From: Streptomyces lushanensis
GTDB lineage: Bacteria; Actinomycetota; Actinomycetes; Streptomycetales; Streptomycetaceae
Assembly: GCF_001700515.1 (NCBI RefSeq)
Contig: NZ_MAUD01000274.1
Coordinates: 1 to 49,198, forward strand
Length of the DNA: 49,198 nt
Direction of reading: 5' to 3'
Position numbers and translations under genes: made by a program. Under the pieces are notes generated by a model. That model had not been told where the DNA came from. It saw nothing but the letters and a program-made list of their open reading frames with translations, and did no database searches. Shown here piece after piece: positions 9,601-17,201 of this stretch; the first letter of the stretch is position 1, and each line of letters opens with the position of its first letter.

Positions 9601-10760
9601 GGCATCGGGCTGATCCGTACCGCGAGGGCGTGCTCGTCGGACCCGGCCAGCCGCTCGGTCACGTCGTACGCGCCACGGGCGAAGGGGAACGACTGGGTCT
9701 CCACCTCGGTGCCGTCGAGCCAGATCTCGGCCTCGTGGTTGACGCCGTCGAACTCCAGCCAGAGCCGCCGCCCGCGGCCCGTGTCGAAGCCGCGCGGGAG
9801 CCGGAAGCGGCGCCGGTACCACCACGCGTGGCGGGAGAGCGCCTCGGGGACCTGGAGGTTGTTCAGTCCGGCGACGGGATCGGGAAGGTGTCCCTGGTCC
9901 ACGAGGGAGGCCAGCACGGTGCCCGGTACGGTCGCGGGCAGCCAGCGGCTCGTGTCCACGTCCGTCCCGGACAGCGCGGCTCCTTCGCCGCCCGCCCAGT
10001 CGTCCATGGTGAGGTCCCAGCCGGACTCCAGCGGTACGGTCCCGTCCCCGGCGACCTTCAGCGGCTCGACCTCACGCCGGTGGCTCCCCCAGTCCGTCCA
10101 TCCGGTGGCCCGCGGCCGGGCGCCGTGCGCGGCGCCGTACACCTGGAAACCGTTGAGGCCGAGCGGATTGTCGTTGGACCGCTTGTGCACCGTCATACGC
10201 ACCCAGCGGGCGGTGACCGGCTTCGGCAGCGCGATCTCCACGGTCCCGCCCCGTCCGGAGTCGCTGCGGTGGACCTGCGTCCAGGACGTGCCGTCCCGGG
10301 AGACCTCGATCACGAACACGACGGCGCAGCTGGACAGGATCTCCTGGCCGGTGGTCCTGTCGCGCGGGTTGCCGCCCGGGGCGTCGACGTAGGGCGGGTC
10401 GTCCACCGTCGCCTCGAAGGTCAGACGCAGCGACTCGACCTCGCAGAGTGCCTGGAGGTCGACGGAGATCCACTGCGGGTCCCCCTCGCCCGCACGCCAT
10501 CCCGAGCCGCGCACACCGACGGAGTCGAGCCTGTCCACCACGAACCGGCCGGGGGTGGGCGCGTAGTCGGTGGAGGACACCGACACGGGACGGTAGGCGG
10601 CGAGCTCGCCCCTGGACGGGGCCAGGGCTGTGGCGGGAGTGTCCCCGGTCGCCGCGTGACCGGTGGCCGGAAACACCATGCCGAGACCGAATCCGGCCAG
10701 CAGGGTGGAGCCTGTGCTGAGAACCGTGCGACGCGACGGTTGTGCGGGTGGAACAGACAT
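6681..10760 (-). CDS. Tat-exported GH2 exo-beta-D-glucosaminidase-like enzyme with nested discoidin modules
   Basis: This 1359-residue exported enzyme probably removes beta-linked glucosamine or mannose-type sugars from the ends of extracellular polymers. The ATG at 10760 (GGAG upstream) gives a Tat signal (PSRRTVLSTGSTLLAGFGLG). Residues 40-205 are a discoidin-like domain. GH2 sugar-binding, Ig-like and TIM-barrel domains follow (SPTYLASSGWDWMPAVRDR is typical of the CsxA branch). The acid/base is the Glu in CGANEG (about E966) and the nucleophile is probably the Glu in GFHTEIGMP (about E1029). About 285 residues of discoidin sequence (570-855) sit between the Ig-like domain and the barrel (SVNGVRVFCRGGNWGWDELL), in the order C-half, full domain, N-half. 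Family length without inserts is about 900. The exact sugar specificity is uncertain. Confidence 0.82.
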   Translation of the reverse strand: MSVPPAQPSRRTVLSTGSTLLAGFGLGMVFPATGHAATGDTPATALAPSRGELAAYRPVSVSSTDYAPTPGRFVVDRLDSVGVRGSGWRAGEGDPQWISVDLQALCEVESLRLTFEATVDDPPYVDAPGGNPRDRTTGQEILSSCAVVFVIEVSRDGTSWTQVHRSDSGRGGTVEIALPKPVTARWVRMTVHKRSNDNPLGLNGFQVYGAAHGARPRATGWTDWGSHRREVEPLKVAGDGTVPLESGWDLTMDDWAGGEGAALSGTDVDTSRWLPATVPGTVLASLVDQGHLPDPVAGLNNLQVPEALSRHAWWYRRRFRLPRGFDTGRGRRLWLEFDGVNHEAEIWLDGTEVETQSFPFARGAYDVTERLAGSDEHALAVRISPMPFPGSPADKGPEGLAWVDAGATTMNRNSPTYLASSGWDWMPAVRDRAAGIWNHVRLRSTGDVVLGDPRVDSVLPDLPDTRTAELTVVVPVRNAATGSRRVTVSAAFGRVKVSRSVTVPGGGSADVVFSPATDPQLRLRDPELWWPNGYGEPNLHELTLVVSADGRESDRRTSRFGIRQFGYEYDIPLTFQSATDSYAETVDFAPRTARYLRVLCRTRATDWGSSMWGLAVVDSSRADIDLALGREATASSADDPGNAAGNVTDGNPRTRWSSAFEDDQWVQVDLGSAVRFDRAVITWERAYAKTYTIEVSADGDSWTEVRTVDNSAVPLPFTGGSASLQSTGFAAQKARHVRVLCTRRATSWGCSMWSLSVVDGNRPGTDLALRKNATASSSEDGSGPANAVDGNGATRWSSAYRDGEWIQVDLGESVSFDRVAIVWESAYARSYTIQVSDDGESWRDVTSVDNTTVPLKISVNGVRVFCRGGNWGWDELLRRMPAGRIDAAVRMHRDMNFTMIRNWVGSSNREEFYASCDEHGILVWNDFPNAWAMDPPDHDAFNSLARDTVRRYRIHPSIAVWCGANEGNPPEAIDTGMREAVTAEAPGLLYQNNSAGGIVSGGGPYGWVEPARYFSPSTFAGESYGFHTEIGMPTVSTAETMRNLVGDGPEWPIGGAWLYHDWSTRGNQAPQNYRAAIEERLGTAQGLEDFCRKAQFVNYENTRAMFEAWNARLWEDASGLMLWMSHPAWYSTVWQTYDYDFDVNGTYYGARTACETLHVQADPNDWRVMAVNHTPRDISGAVVVARCYGLDGRRIGAEKRRQADLKGSATTPVFTAALTEDLPAFHLLRLSLTDARGRVLSENTYWRYREPKDMRALNTVRRTKVSVDPGRVTRSGERGELTARVHNRGSSVAAMVRLSLRDARTGERVLPTLYGDNYLWLLPDEARTITVSWPAEALPSGRPRLSLDGYNVAAVSVNA

Positions 10761-11062
10761 CAACAGAAGCTCCGATCAGGCTTGCTGCCACAGAAAGATG
10801 AACCAGCAACCGAATGACAACGATGTCAGATCGTGGTTCGGCATGAAGTGGTCTGTCAAGGGATGTGCGGGTACTTACTTCCGTGGGAGAAGAGCCGCAC
10901 GGGAGTCCGTCCCCGGCCGCACGGCGCGAGGCGGTGGCTGGATGTCGTCGCGGCGCGTGCGATCGCGAGGCGGGGAATTGGCGTTGCCGAGGGACCGGCC
11001 GTACGGGGACGAGTCCGGCAAGCGGCCGGTGTGCGGGCCGGGCGGGACTGCGCGAAACGGTC
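10761..11062. other. Upstream region of the GH2 gene
   Basis: This non-coding 302-bp stretch contains a perfect inverted repeat TGACA-ACGA-TGTCA at 10815-10828, about 55 nt upstream of the GH2 start. This is a candidate operator; the extended sequence CGATGTCAGATC recurs upstream of the GH99-like gene. No gene-like frame was accepted in the rest. Confidence 0.45.
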
Positions 11063-11698
11063 CTAGCCGCGGTTGAGGGCGGCCAGTTGGGCGGCGAAGA
11101 CGCGGGCGCCGCCCTGGGCGGGGTGGCGTACGGCTGCCGCGGGGACACCGTTGCGCGCGAGGGCGTACTGGGACTTGCGGCCGACGGCGATGATCGTGGT
11201 GAGGGAGAAGGCCTCCGCCAGCGCGAGGACGATGGGCAGGCCGTCGGCGATCTCGGCGGCCCGGGGCGTGCGGTTGGACTCGGGACGGCCGGGCTCGTGC
11301 GGGTGGTTGGGGTAGACCGGCCAGGAGATCGGCAGCGGGCCACGCCAGTCGGCCAGCGCGCTCCATACGGCGGCCGAGGACGCCTCCCAGGTGTACGCCG
11401 GCGCCGCGGGCGGTTCGAAGCCGTCGCCCTCCGGGTCACCGGTGATCAGCCCCGGACGTGCGGTGAGCTGACGCATGCTCATGAACGGGACGCCGGAGAC
11501 GGTGTGACCACGGTATCCGGGAGCCTCACCGACCAGGAGGACGGTGGGCCGGATGTCCGCCATCAACTCCAGGTAGTGGCGCAGATTGCGGTCACGCAGC
11601 CGGCCGTGCTCGTCCGGTCCGTGGAGGGACTCCGCGTCGTCCGGGACGGGAACGGCGTGCAGCAGCTCCCAGAACCGGCCGGTGTCGATCGCCTTCAT
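11063..11698 (-). CDS. Uracil-DNA glycosylase superfamily protein
   Basis: This is a 211-residue cytoplasmic protein of the UDG superfamily. Motif 1 is seen as LLVGEAPGYRGH (about residues 54-65), followed by GVPF, and a C-terminal motif of the family appears as RHPAQGG near residue 190. The segment between (SNRTPRAAEIADGLPIVLALAEA...TTIIAVGRKSQYAL) fits the central strands. GEAPG is the pattern of the single-strand-selective and family 4/5-like groups, so uracil excision is plausible, but the catalytic residue set is not classical Ung. The ATG at 11698 has GGAAAGGG upstream. It lies 69 nt downstream of the MBL gene on the same strand. Confidence 0.72.
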   Translation of the reverse strand: MKAIDTGRFWELLHAVPVPDDAESLHGPDEHGRLRDRNLRHYLELMADIRPTVLLVGEAPGYRGHTVSGVPFMSMRQLTARPGLITGDPEGDGFEPPAAPAYTWEASSAAVWSALADWRGPLPISWPVYPNHPHEPGRPESNRTPRAAEIADGLPIVLALAEAFSLTTIIAVGRKSQYALARNGVPAAAVRHPAQGGARVFAAQLAALNRG

Positions 11699-11767
11699 CG
11701 TCGGCGCCCTTTCCAGCGCCCGCGTGCCGTCGGGACGGGCGGGCCTCGGATGCGTACGACCGCGAGT

Positions 11768-12607
11768 CTACGGCCGGTCCGCCGGTGCCGACGGGCCACC
11801 GGCCGCGCCGTGCCGGACCGTGGCCGCGTCGCCGGGGGCGAGCAGGGTCAGCCGGTCCGCCAGGCCATGACGGGCGAACGCCTCGCGCACGGCGTCGGGG
11901 CCTTCGGTGAAGTGCTCCCAGCCCTCGGTGTGCAGGGGGATGACGGTACGTGCGCCGAGGATCCGGGCGGCCTGGGCCGCCTGGTCGCTGGTGAGCGTCA
12001 GATGTCCGTCCAGCAGCGGGGTACGGGCGGCGCCCGCGAACAGCAGCGCCAGGTCGAGGGGCCCGAAGCGGTCGGCGATCCGCCGTACGACGTCCAGGGA
12101 GGCGTTGTCGCCGCTGACGTAGATCGTGGGGACGTCAGGGCCGGTCAGGACGAACCCGGTGACGGGTCCGGTGATGTCCTCCGTGCCGTCGGGGCCGTGC
12201 TGCGCGGGAGCGCCGGTGACCTCGACATATCCGCCGTCCGGGCGGTCCAGCGTCAGGCGTTGCCAGGGCCGCAGTGCGGTGGCCGGGCCGCCGAGGCGGT
12301 CCGCGGCCTCGGCCGTGGTGAGCGTCACCGGGACCGTGTCGAGCAGACGGCGCCCGGCGCGGTCGAGGTTGTCGGCGTGCTGGTCGTGCGACAGCAGCAC
12401 GGCGTGGACCGTACCGATCTCCTCCACCGGTACGGCCGGGCCACGGGTCTTGACCAGCGTGCGGGTGCCGCTGGCGACGGGGCCGGGAGGGTCGAAGGCG
12501 GGATCGGTCAGCAGCCGCAGACCGCCGATCCCGATCAGCGCGGTCGGCCCGCCCACCAGCCGTACCGTGACGGAAGCCTTCGCGCCGGCGTGCGACCGGA
12601 CGTCCAT
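11768..12607 (-). CDS. MBL-fold metallo-hydrolase (UlaG/YtnP-like)
   Basis: This 279-residue protein has the metallo-beta-lactamase fold. The metal motif is degenerate: LLSHDQHADNLD (H74, H77, D79, N80) in place of the classic HxHxDH. Later ligands are plausible at YVSGDNAS (Asp about 163) and VIPLHTEGWEHF (His about 219). This arrangement is seen in UlaG-like cytosolic hydrolases that cleave small phosphoesters or lactones. The ATG at 12607 was chosen because the longer upstream extension enters the promoter region of the divergent PLP gene. The substrate is unknown. Confidence 0.75.
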   Translation of the reverse strand: MDVRSHAGAKASVTVRLVGGPTALIGIGGLRLLTDPAFDPPGPVASGTRTLVKTRGPAVPVEEIGTVHAVLLSHDQHADNLDRAGRRLLDTVPVTLTTAEAADRLGGPATALRPWQRLTLDRPDGGYVEVTGAPAQHGPDGTEDITGPVTGFVLTGPDVPTIYVSGDNASLDVVRRIADRFGPLDLALLFAGAARTPLLDGHLTLTSDQAAQAARILGARTVIPLHTEGWEHFTEGPDAVREAFARHGLADRLTLLAPGDAATVRHGAAGGPSAPADRP

Positions 12608-12811
12608 GTCCCCATCGTGCGCCCGCCCTCGGCACGGCGCCAACGCCGGGCACCGGCTGCGTGCCCGTCGCACCCGGGACGCGGCACCTGAGCGGTGTTC
12701 GACGAGCCGGGGCCGTCCCCGCCGGTTCTCTCCGGGCCTCGGTTGTCCGAGCCGCCGGGCTTTGCCAAGCTGATCTTCACGTACGGCACGGCGGACGGAA
12801 GGTGGGCGGGG

Positions 12812-13819
12812 ATGACGACTGCGGTCGCGGCCGGGAACGGCGGAGGCGCACGGCGCGTGACGCTCGGGACCTGGCCCACACCTCTTGAGCCGATGCCGCG
12901 GCTGGCCCGCGCCCTGGGCCTCGGCGCCGACGACCTGTGGATCAAGCGTGATGACCTGACGGGACTGGGCGGGGGCGGGAACAAGGTACGGAAGCTCGAG
13001 TGGACGTGCGGTGCGGCGGTGGAGCAGGGCGCCACCGTCCTGGTCACCACCGGCGCGCCCCAGAGCAACCACGCCCGGCTGACGGCCGCCGCGGGCGCGC
13101 GGCTGGGGCTGGACGTCGTACTCGTCCTGGCCGGATCACCGGGTACGTCGGCATCGGGCAACCTCGCGCTGGACGGGCTCCTCGGGGCCACGGTCGTCTG
13201 GGCGGGCGATGCCGGCGGTCGGGAGCTGGAGGCGCGCGCCGAGGAGGAGGCCGAGCGGCTTCGCGGTCGGGGCGCGGTACCGGCGCTGGTTCCCTTCGGC
13301 GGTTCGAGCGTGCTCGGAGCCCGGGGCTATGTCGAGTGCGGCCGGGAACTTCTCGCCCAGGCCGCGGATCCGCGGACCGTCGTGGTGGCGCTCGGTTCCG
13401 GAGGGACCATGGCGGGCCTCGTCGCCGCGCTGGGCCCCGAGCGGGTGCTCGGTGTCCACTGCGGAGCCGTACCGGAACCGGCCGCCACGGTGTCCGCGCT
13501 GGTCACCGGCCTGACCGGGACACACTGCGCGCCGGGCGACCTCCGTATCGCGCTCGATCAGGTCGGCGAGGGTTACGGAGCCCTGACCGAACCTGTCATG
13601 GAGGCACTGATCCGTACGGCCCGTGCGGAGGGCACCGTCCTTGATCCGGTCTACACGGGCCGTGCGATGGCGGGCCTCATGGCGGCGGTTGAGGCGGGCG
13701 GCATCGCTCCCGGCAGGCGTACGGTCTTTCTGCACACCGGTGGGCTGCCCGGATTCTTCGGTCACCGGGCGACGCTCACCCGCGCCGAGGCGGAGGTGAC
13801 TGCGCGCCCATCCCGGTGA
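12812..13819 (+). CDS. PLP-dependent D-cysteine desulfhydrase / ACC deaminase-family enzyme
   Basis: This 335-residue fold-type II PLP enzyme probably breaks down D-cysteine to pyruvate, sulfide and ammonia, or acts on a related amino acid. The PLP lysine lies in GGGGNKVRKLEW (K58), the substrate loop in TTGAPQSNHARLTAAA, and the phosphate-binding glycine loop in ALGSGGTMAGL. The C-terminal motif HTGGLPGFF matches the desulfhydrase/ACC-deaminase branch. The ATG at 12812 is preceded by GGAAGG and sits just before the first conserved strand. An in-frame start 117 nt upstream lacks a good ribosome site. It is divergent from the MBL gene, with 204 bp between them. Confidence 0.82.
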   Translation: MTTAVAAGNGGGARRVTLGTWPTPLEPMPRLARALGLGADDLWIKRDDLTGLGGGGNKVRKLEWTCGAAVEQGATVLVTTGAPQSNHARLTAAAGARLGLDVVLVLAGSPGTSASGNLALDGLLGATVVWAGDAGGRELEARAEEEAERLRGRGAVPALVPFGGSSVLGARGYVECGRELLAQAADPRTVVVALGSGGTMAGLVAALGPERVLGVHCGAVPEPAATVSALVTGLTGTHCAPGDLRIALDQVGEGYGALTEPVMEALIRTARAEGTVLDPVYTGRAMAGLMAAVEAGGIAPGRRTVFLHTGGLPGFFGHRATLTRAEAEVTARPSR

Positions 13820-13994
13820 GCGGCGTCAGTGTCGGCATCGGCGTCCGGGACGGGCGACGTGGCCCGTCATGGCGCAGTGACGTTCCGGCGCCATGGCATC
13901 CCGGCGCCGCTGCCATCCCGGCGTAATGAGCGGTCAGGGGCAGAACGGCCGGTGGCCGCCGGTGACCGCCGGCCTCGTCCCTCTCAGCGCGTGC

Positions 13995-14231
13995 TCAGCC
14001 GGCGGGCTTCTCCCGGACCGAGACATGCCGGCCGCTCTCACTCGTCAACGGGTCCCGCGTCCACCCCTCCCACCGCTCGCGCAGCCGCAGCCGCAGCCCG
14101 GCCGGCTGGGCCATCAGATCGAGTTCGGCGCACACCGATCGCGTCGCCGCCGGGCTTGGCGCGCAGCCGGGCGACCATCGCCTGTACGTCGTCGCAACAC
14201 GCTCGCCGAAGTAGCCGTCGCGACCGACCAT
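13995..14231 (-). pseudogene. Remnant of a SAM-dependent methyltransferase
   Basis: The reverse strand keeps both ends of a class I methyltransferase but not the middle. From ATG 14231 it reads MVGRDGYFGERVATTY, typical of the family N-terminus. The end reads AELDLMAQPAGLRLRLRERW, then a Trp-rich stretch and HVSVREKPAG, typical of the C-terminus. Between them a second frame encodes MVARLRAKPGGDAIGV, also a family segment, so there are frame changes as well as loss of roughly 120 residues including most of the SAM site. The protein cannot be functional. It is flanked by intact genes. Confidence 0.75.
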
Positions 14232-14427
14232 GGCCGGACCGTACTGCACAGGACGTCCGGGCAACTCGGTATTTTTTTTCCGGTCACTCCGCGGCGCCGG
14301 CGGACGACGCCTTCGCGGTTCAAGGACGCGGACGCCTGCGCGGCGAGGTGTCATGGCCGATGATGACGTACAGCGCCGCGTCTGTTTCCTCGGTGCGGCA
14401 TCGGCTGTCCCAGGAAGGGAGTTCCCG

Positions 14428-15777
14428 ATGAGGGAAACGACATCGGACCGGTCCTCACCGGATGAACGGCCCGGCCGTGCCTCGGGGGAAGCCGCCTCGA
14501 AGGAGGAGGCCGACGTGATCGTGGTGGGAGCGGGACCCGCGGGTTCGTCCGCCGCTTTTCATCTGGCGAGCGCGGGCGTCGATGTGGTGCTGCTGGAGAA
14601 ATCCCACTTCCCCCGGGAAAAGGTGTGCGGCGACGGTCTGACCCCGAGGGCGGTCCATCAGCTCATCCGGATGGGCATCGACATCAACTCCCCCGGCTGG
14701 ATGCGTTCACGCGGAATGCGCTGGGTGGCCGGGAACCATCGGGTGCATATCGACTGGCCCGGTCTGGGGCGCTATCCCGATTTCGGCCTCTCGCGCAGTC
14801 GGTACGATTTCGACGACATCCTGGCCAGGAACGCGGTCGCGGCGGGGGCGCGGCTGCGCAGCGGGGTGAAGGTGACGCGTCCCGTGACCGATCGGGCGGG
14901 TCGTATCACCGGCGTGATCGGCGTCTCGGCGGCGTCCGGCGGGGAGCAACCGGCGCTCTACCGCGCGCCCGTCGTCATCGCCGCCGACGGCGCGTCCGCC
15001 CGGCTCGCTCTCGCCATGGGCCTGGAGCGGGACCGGAAAAGGCAGATCGCGACGGCCGCGCGCCGTTATTACCGCAGTGCCGAACGCTCTCAGGAAGAAT
15101 ATCTGGAGCTCTGGGCCGATCTCCGTTTTCCCGGCAGCGACCGCTATCTGCCCGGATACGGCTGGATCTTTCCGATGGGTGACGGCCGGGTCAATGTCGG
15201 GCTCGGCGCGCTGCCTCATCGGCGGTACGGAAAAGCGGATCTGCGGGCCGCTCTGACGCAATGGCTGGCCCGTACGCCCGAGGCGTGGGGGCTGCGTGAC
15301 GAGAACGCCGACGGCCCTGTCAGAAGCGCGGCCCTGCCCCTCGGTTTCAACCGTCATCCGCTGTACAGCCGTGGGCTGATTCTGGTCGGCGACTCGGGCG
15401 GGATGATCAGCCCGTGGAACGGTGAGGGAATCGGCCAGGCCATGGAAGCCGGCGAAGTCGCGGCGGAGAGCGCCGCGTTGGCGCTGGCACTTCCTCAGGG
15501 ACCGAGGCGTGAGCGTGTGTTGCGTCATTACCCGGTCGAGATGAACCGCCGCTGGGGACGCTACTACCGTCTCGGCAACGCCGCCGCCGATCTCGTCTTC
15601 AGCCGCTCGGGTTTCCAGCCGGTCCTCAACCGCTATGTCATGGGCTCGCCCCTTGTGCTCAGGACGCTGGCCCGTCTGCTCGCCAACCTCACCGACGAGC
15701 CCTCGCAGGACATGATCGACCATCTGCTCAATACGGTCGTCCGCCTGGTCCCCTCTCCACGGACGGTCCGCCGCTGA
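14428..15777 (+). CDS. Geranylgeranyl reductase-family FAD oxidoreductase
   Basis: This 449-residue flavoprotein has the p-hydroxybenzoate-hydroxylase-like FAD fold. The dinucleotide motif is VIVVGAGPAGSSAAFHL (about 30-46), the family-specific CGDGL follows at HFPREKVCGDGLTPRAV, and the second FAD motif is LILVGDSGGMISPWNGEGI near residue 320. These match the geranylgeranyl reductase family, which saturates prenyl chains of lipids, quinones or chlorophyll. In actinomycetes a role in menaquinone or lipid prenyl reduction is likely but not shown. The ATG at 14428 has GGAAGGGAG upstream and is followed by a short polar extension before the FAD strand. Confidence 0.82.
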   Translation: MRETTSDRSSPDERPGRASGEAASKEEADVIVVGAGPAGSSAAFHLASAGVDVVLLEKSHFPREKVCGDGLTPRAVHQLIRMGIDINSPGWMRSRGMRWVAGNHRVHIDWPGLGRYPDFGLSRSRYDFDDILARNAVAAGARLRSGVKVTRPVTDRAGRITGVIGVSAASGGEQPALYRAPVVIAADGASARLALAMGLERDRKRQIATAARRYYRSAERSQEEYLELWADLRFPGSDRYLPGYGWIFPMGDGRVNVGLGALPHRRYGKADLRAALTQWLARTPEAWGLRDENADGPVRSAALPLGFNRHPLYSRGLILVGDSGGMISPWNGEGIGQAMEAGEVAAESAALALALPQGPRRERVLRHYPVEMNRRWGRYYRLGNAAADLVFSRSGFQPVLNRYVMGSPLVLRTLARLLANLTDEPSQDMIDHLLNTVVRLVPSPRTVRR

Positions 15778-15797
15778 GAAGCCCGCCCGCCCGCGCC

Positions 15798-15821
15798 GCC
15801 GTGTCTCTCCTGAGACGCGGC
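15798..15821 (+). terminator. Possible terminator after the reductase
   Basis: A 10-bp stem with one G-T pair and a TCCT loop begins 20 nt after the stop. The following sequence is GC-rich without a T tract, so the call is tentative. Confidence 0.4.
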
Positions 15822-16005
15822 CAGGGCCGTCGGCCGGACAGGGCCCGGTCGGCCAGGTGTCGCACACACGCGTCCAGGGCGGCGCGCGGTGGCGGACATG
15901 GAATCGAGTCGTGCTGTTGTGTGTGATCCGGCCAATCCCGGCATGTGACCAGGGCGTGTGATGGGGTGTCAGGGACGCACCCCATTCCTTGGAAGGACGC
16001 CCGTC

Positions 16006-16980
16006 ATGCAACGTTCCTTCGCACGCCGGAGCTTGTTGGGAGCAGCCGCCGCCGTCGGCGGCGCGGCGCTTCTGGGTCCGCTCGGCGGTACGGCAGCCGC
16101 CACGGGGGTCACCGGGAAGCGGTGGCCCGCCGGATTTCCCCTGCCGAACGGGTTCCGCCCCGAGGGCATCACCATCGGGTCGGAACCGTACGCGTACTTC
16201 GGTTCGATCGCGCGCGGCGACGTGTACCGCGCGAGCCTCGCGACCGGTCGCGGTCGGGTGATCATCCAGGGGCTCGGTCCCGAGCACCCTGTCACCGGGC
16301 TCAAGATCGATGCCTGGGGCAGGCTGTTCCTGTGCGGCGGGGCGAGCGGCGAGATCCGGGTCGCCGACCCGCGTACGGGCGGGATCACGAAGACCTTCAC
16401 CGTGAGCACGGGCGCCACGCTGGTCAACGATGTGTTCCTGACGCCCGGCGCCGCCTGGTTCACCGACTCGTTCGCACCGCACCTGTACAGACTGCCGCTC
16501 GGCCGACGCGGTGAACCGGCGGACCAGGTCATCACCGTGCCGCTGACGGGCGACTGGGTCCAGGGGACGGTCATCACCGCCAACGGCATCACCACGACGC
16601 CGGACGGCCGGGCGCTGCTGGTGGTCAACGACTTCGCGGGCGGCGGCAGTCTGATGCGGGTCGATCCGCGCACCGGTGTGGCGCGCACCGTGGACATCGG
16701 CCCGACCCTGCTGCCGAACGGCGACGGTCTGCTCCTCCTCGGCCGTACGCTCTACGTCGTACAGCAGCGGCAGAACGCCATCGATGTGCTGCGGCTCGAC
16801 GAGGCCGGCACGAAGGGCACGGCCATCACCCGGATCACCGACCCCGAGAACTTCCGGGTCCCCACGACGGCCGCCGTCTGGAAGGACCGTATCTACCTGC
16901 CCAACGCCCGCTTCGACGTGACGGAACCCACGCCGGAGACGGACTACGACGTCGTGTCCGTGAAGCGCGTCCACGCCTGA
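16006..16980 (+). CDS. Tat-exported SMP-30/gluconolactonase-like beta-propeller protein
   Basis: This is a 324-residue exported protein. GGAAGGA precedes the ATG, and the N-terminus is a Tat signal (FARRSLLGAAAAVGGAALLG). The mature part has the repeated strands of a six-bladed propeller like SMP-30 and gluconolactonases: GLKIDAWGRLFLCGG, TLVNDVFLTPGAAWFTDSF, NGITTTPDGRALLVVND, and LPNGDGLLLLGRTLYVV. The Asn/Asp in VNDVF and NGD positions could hold a divalent metal, as in lactonases. The substrate is unknown. Similar exported propellers are common in Streptomyces. Confidence 0.75.
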   Translation: MQRSFARRSLLGAAAAVGGAALLGPLGGTAAATGVTGKRWPAGFPLPNGFRPEGITIGSEPYAYFGSIARGDVYRASLATGRGRVIIQGLGPEHPVTGLKIDAWGRLFLCGGASGEIRVADPRTGGITKTFTVSTGATLVNDVFLTPGAAWFTDSFAPHLYRLPLGRRGEPADQVITVPLTGDWVQGTVITANGITTTPDGRALLVVNDFAGGGSLMRVDPRTGVARTVDIGPTLLPNGDGLLLLGRTLYVVQQRQNAIDVLRLDEAGTKGTAITRITDPENFRVPTTAAVWKDRIYLPNARFDVTEPTPETDYDVVSVKRVHA

Positions 16981-17004
16981 GGACCCCGAACACCCCGAGC
17001 GGCG

Positions 17005-17050
17005 CTCGACGGCGGGACGGACCGCGAGATCAGCCCGTCCGGCCGTCGAG
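17005..17050. terminator. Hairpin between convergent genes
   Basis: Arms at 17005-17020 and 17035-17050 form a 16-bp stem with one mismatch and a 14-nt loop. It sits between the stop of the SMP-30-like gene and the stop of the convergent histidine kinase. Confidence 0.6.
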
Positions 17051-17201
17051 AACATCGAGGCCACCGAGGAAGCAGCGCCGACGCGGCCGACGCGCGCCGG
17101 GCCGGCCGCCTTGCGTGGTGCCGGATGACGCCGGACCTGAAGCCCCCGGCACCCCGGTGCCGTACCGGTGCGGAAGGCGCCGTTCCACACGGGACGCCGC
17201 C

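Noticed and set aside
7896..10817. 973-residue open frame on the forward strand opposite the GH2 gene
   Set aside because: It is a mirror frame of a clearly conserved reverse-strand enzyme, has His/Arg/Val/Gly-rich composition and no family features. Long antisense frames are usual at this GC content.
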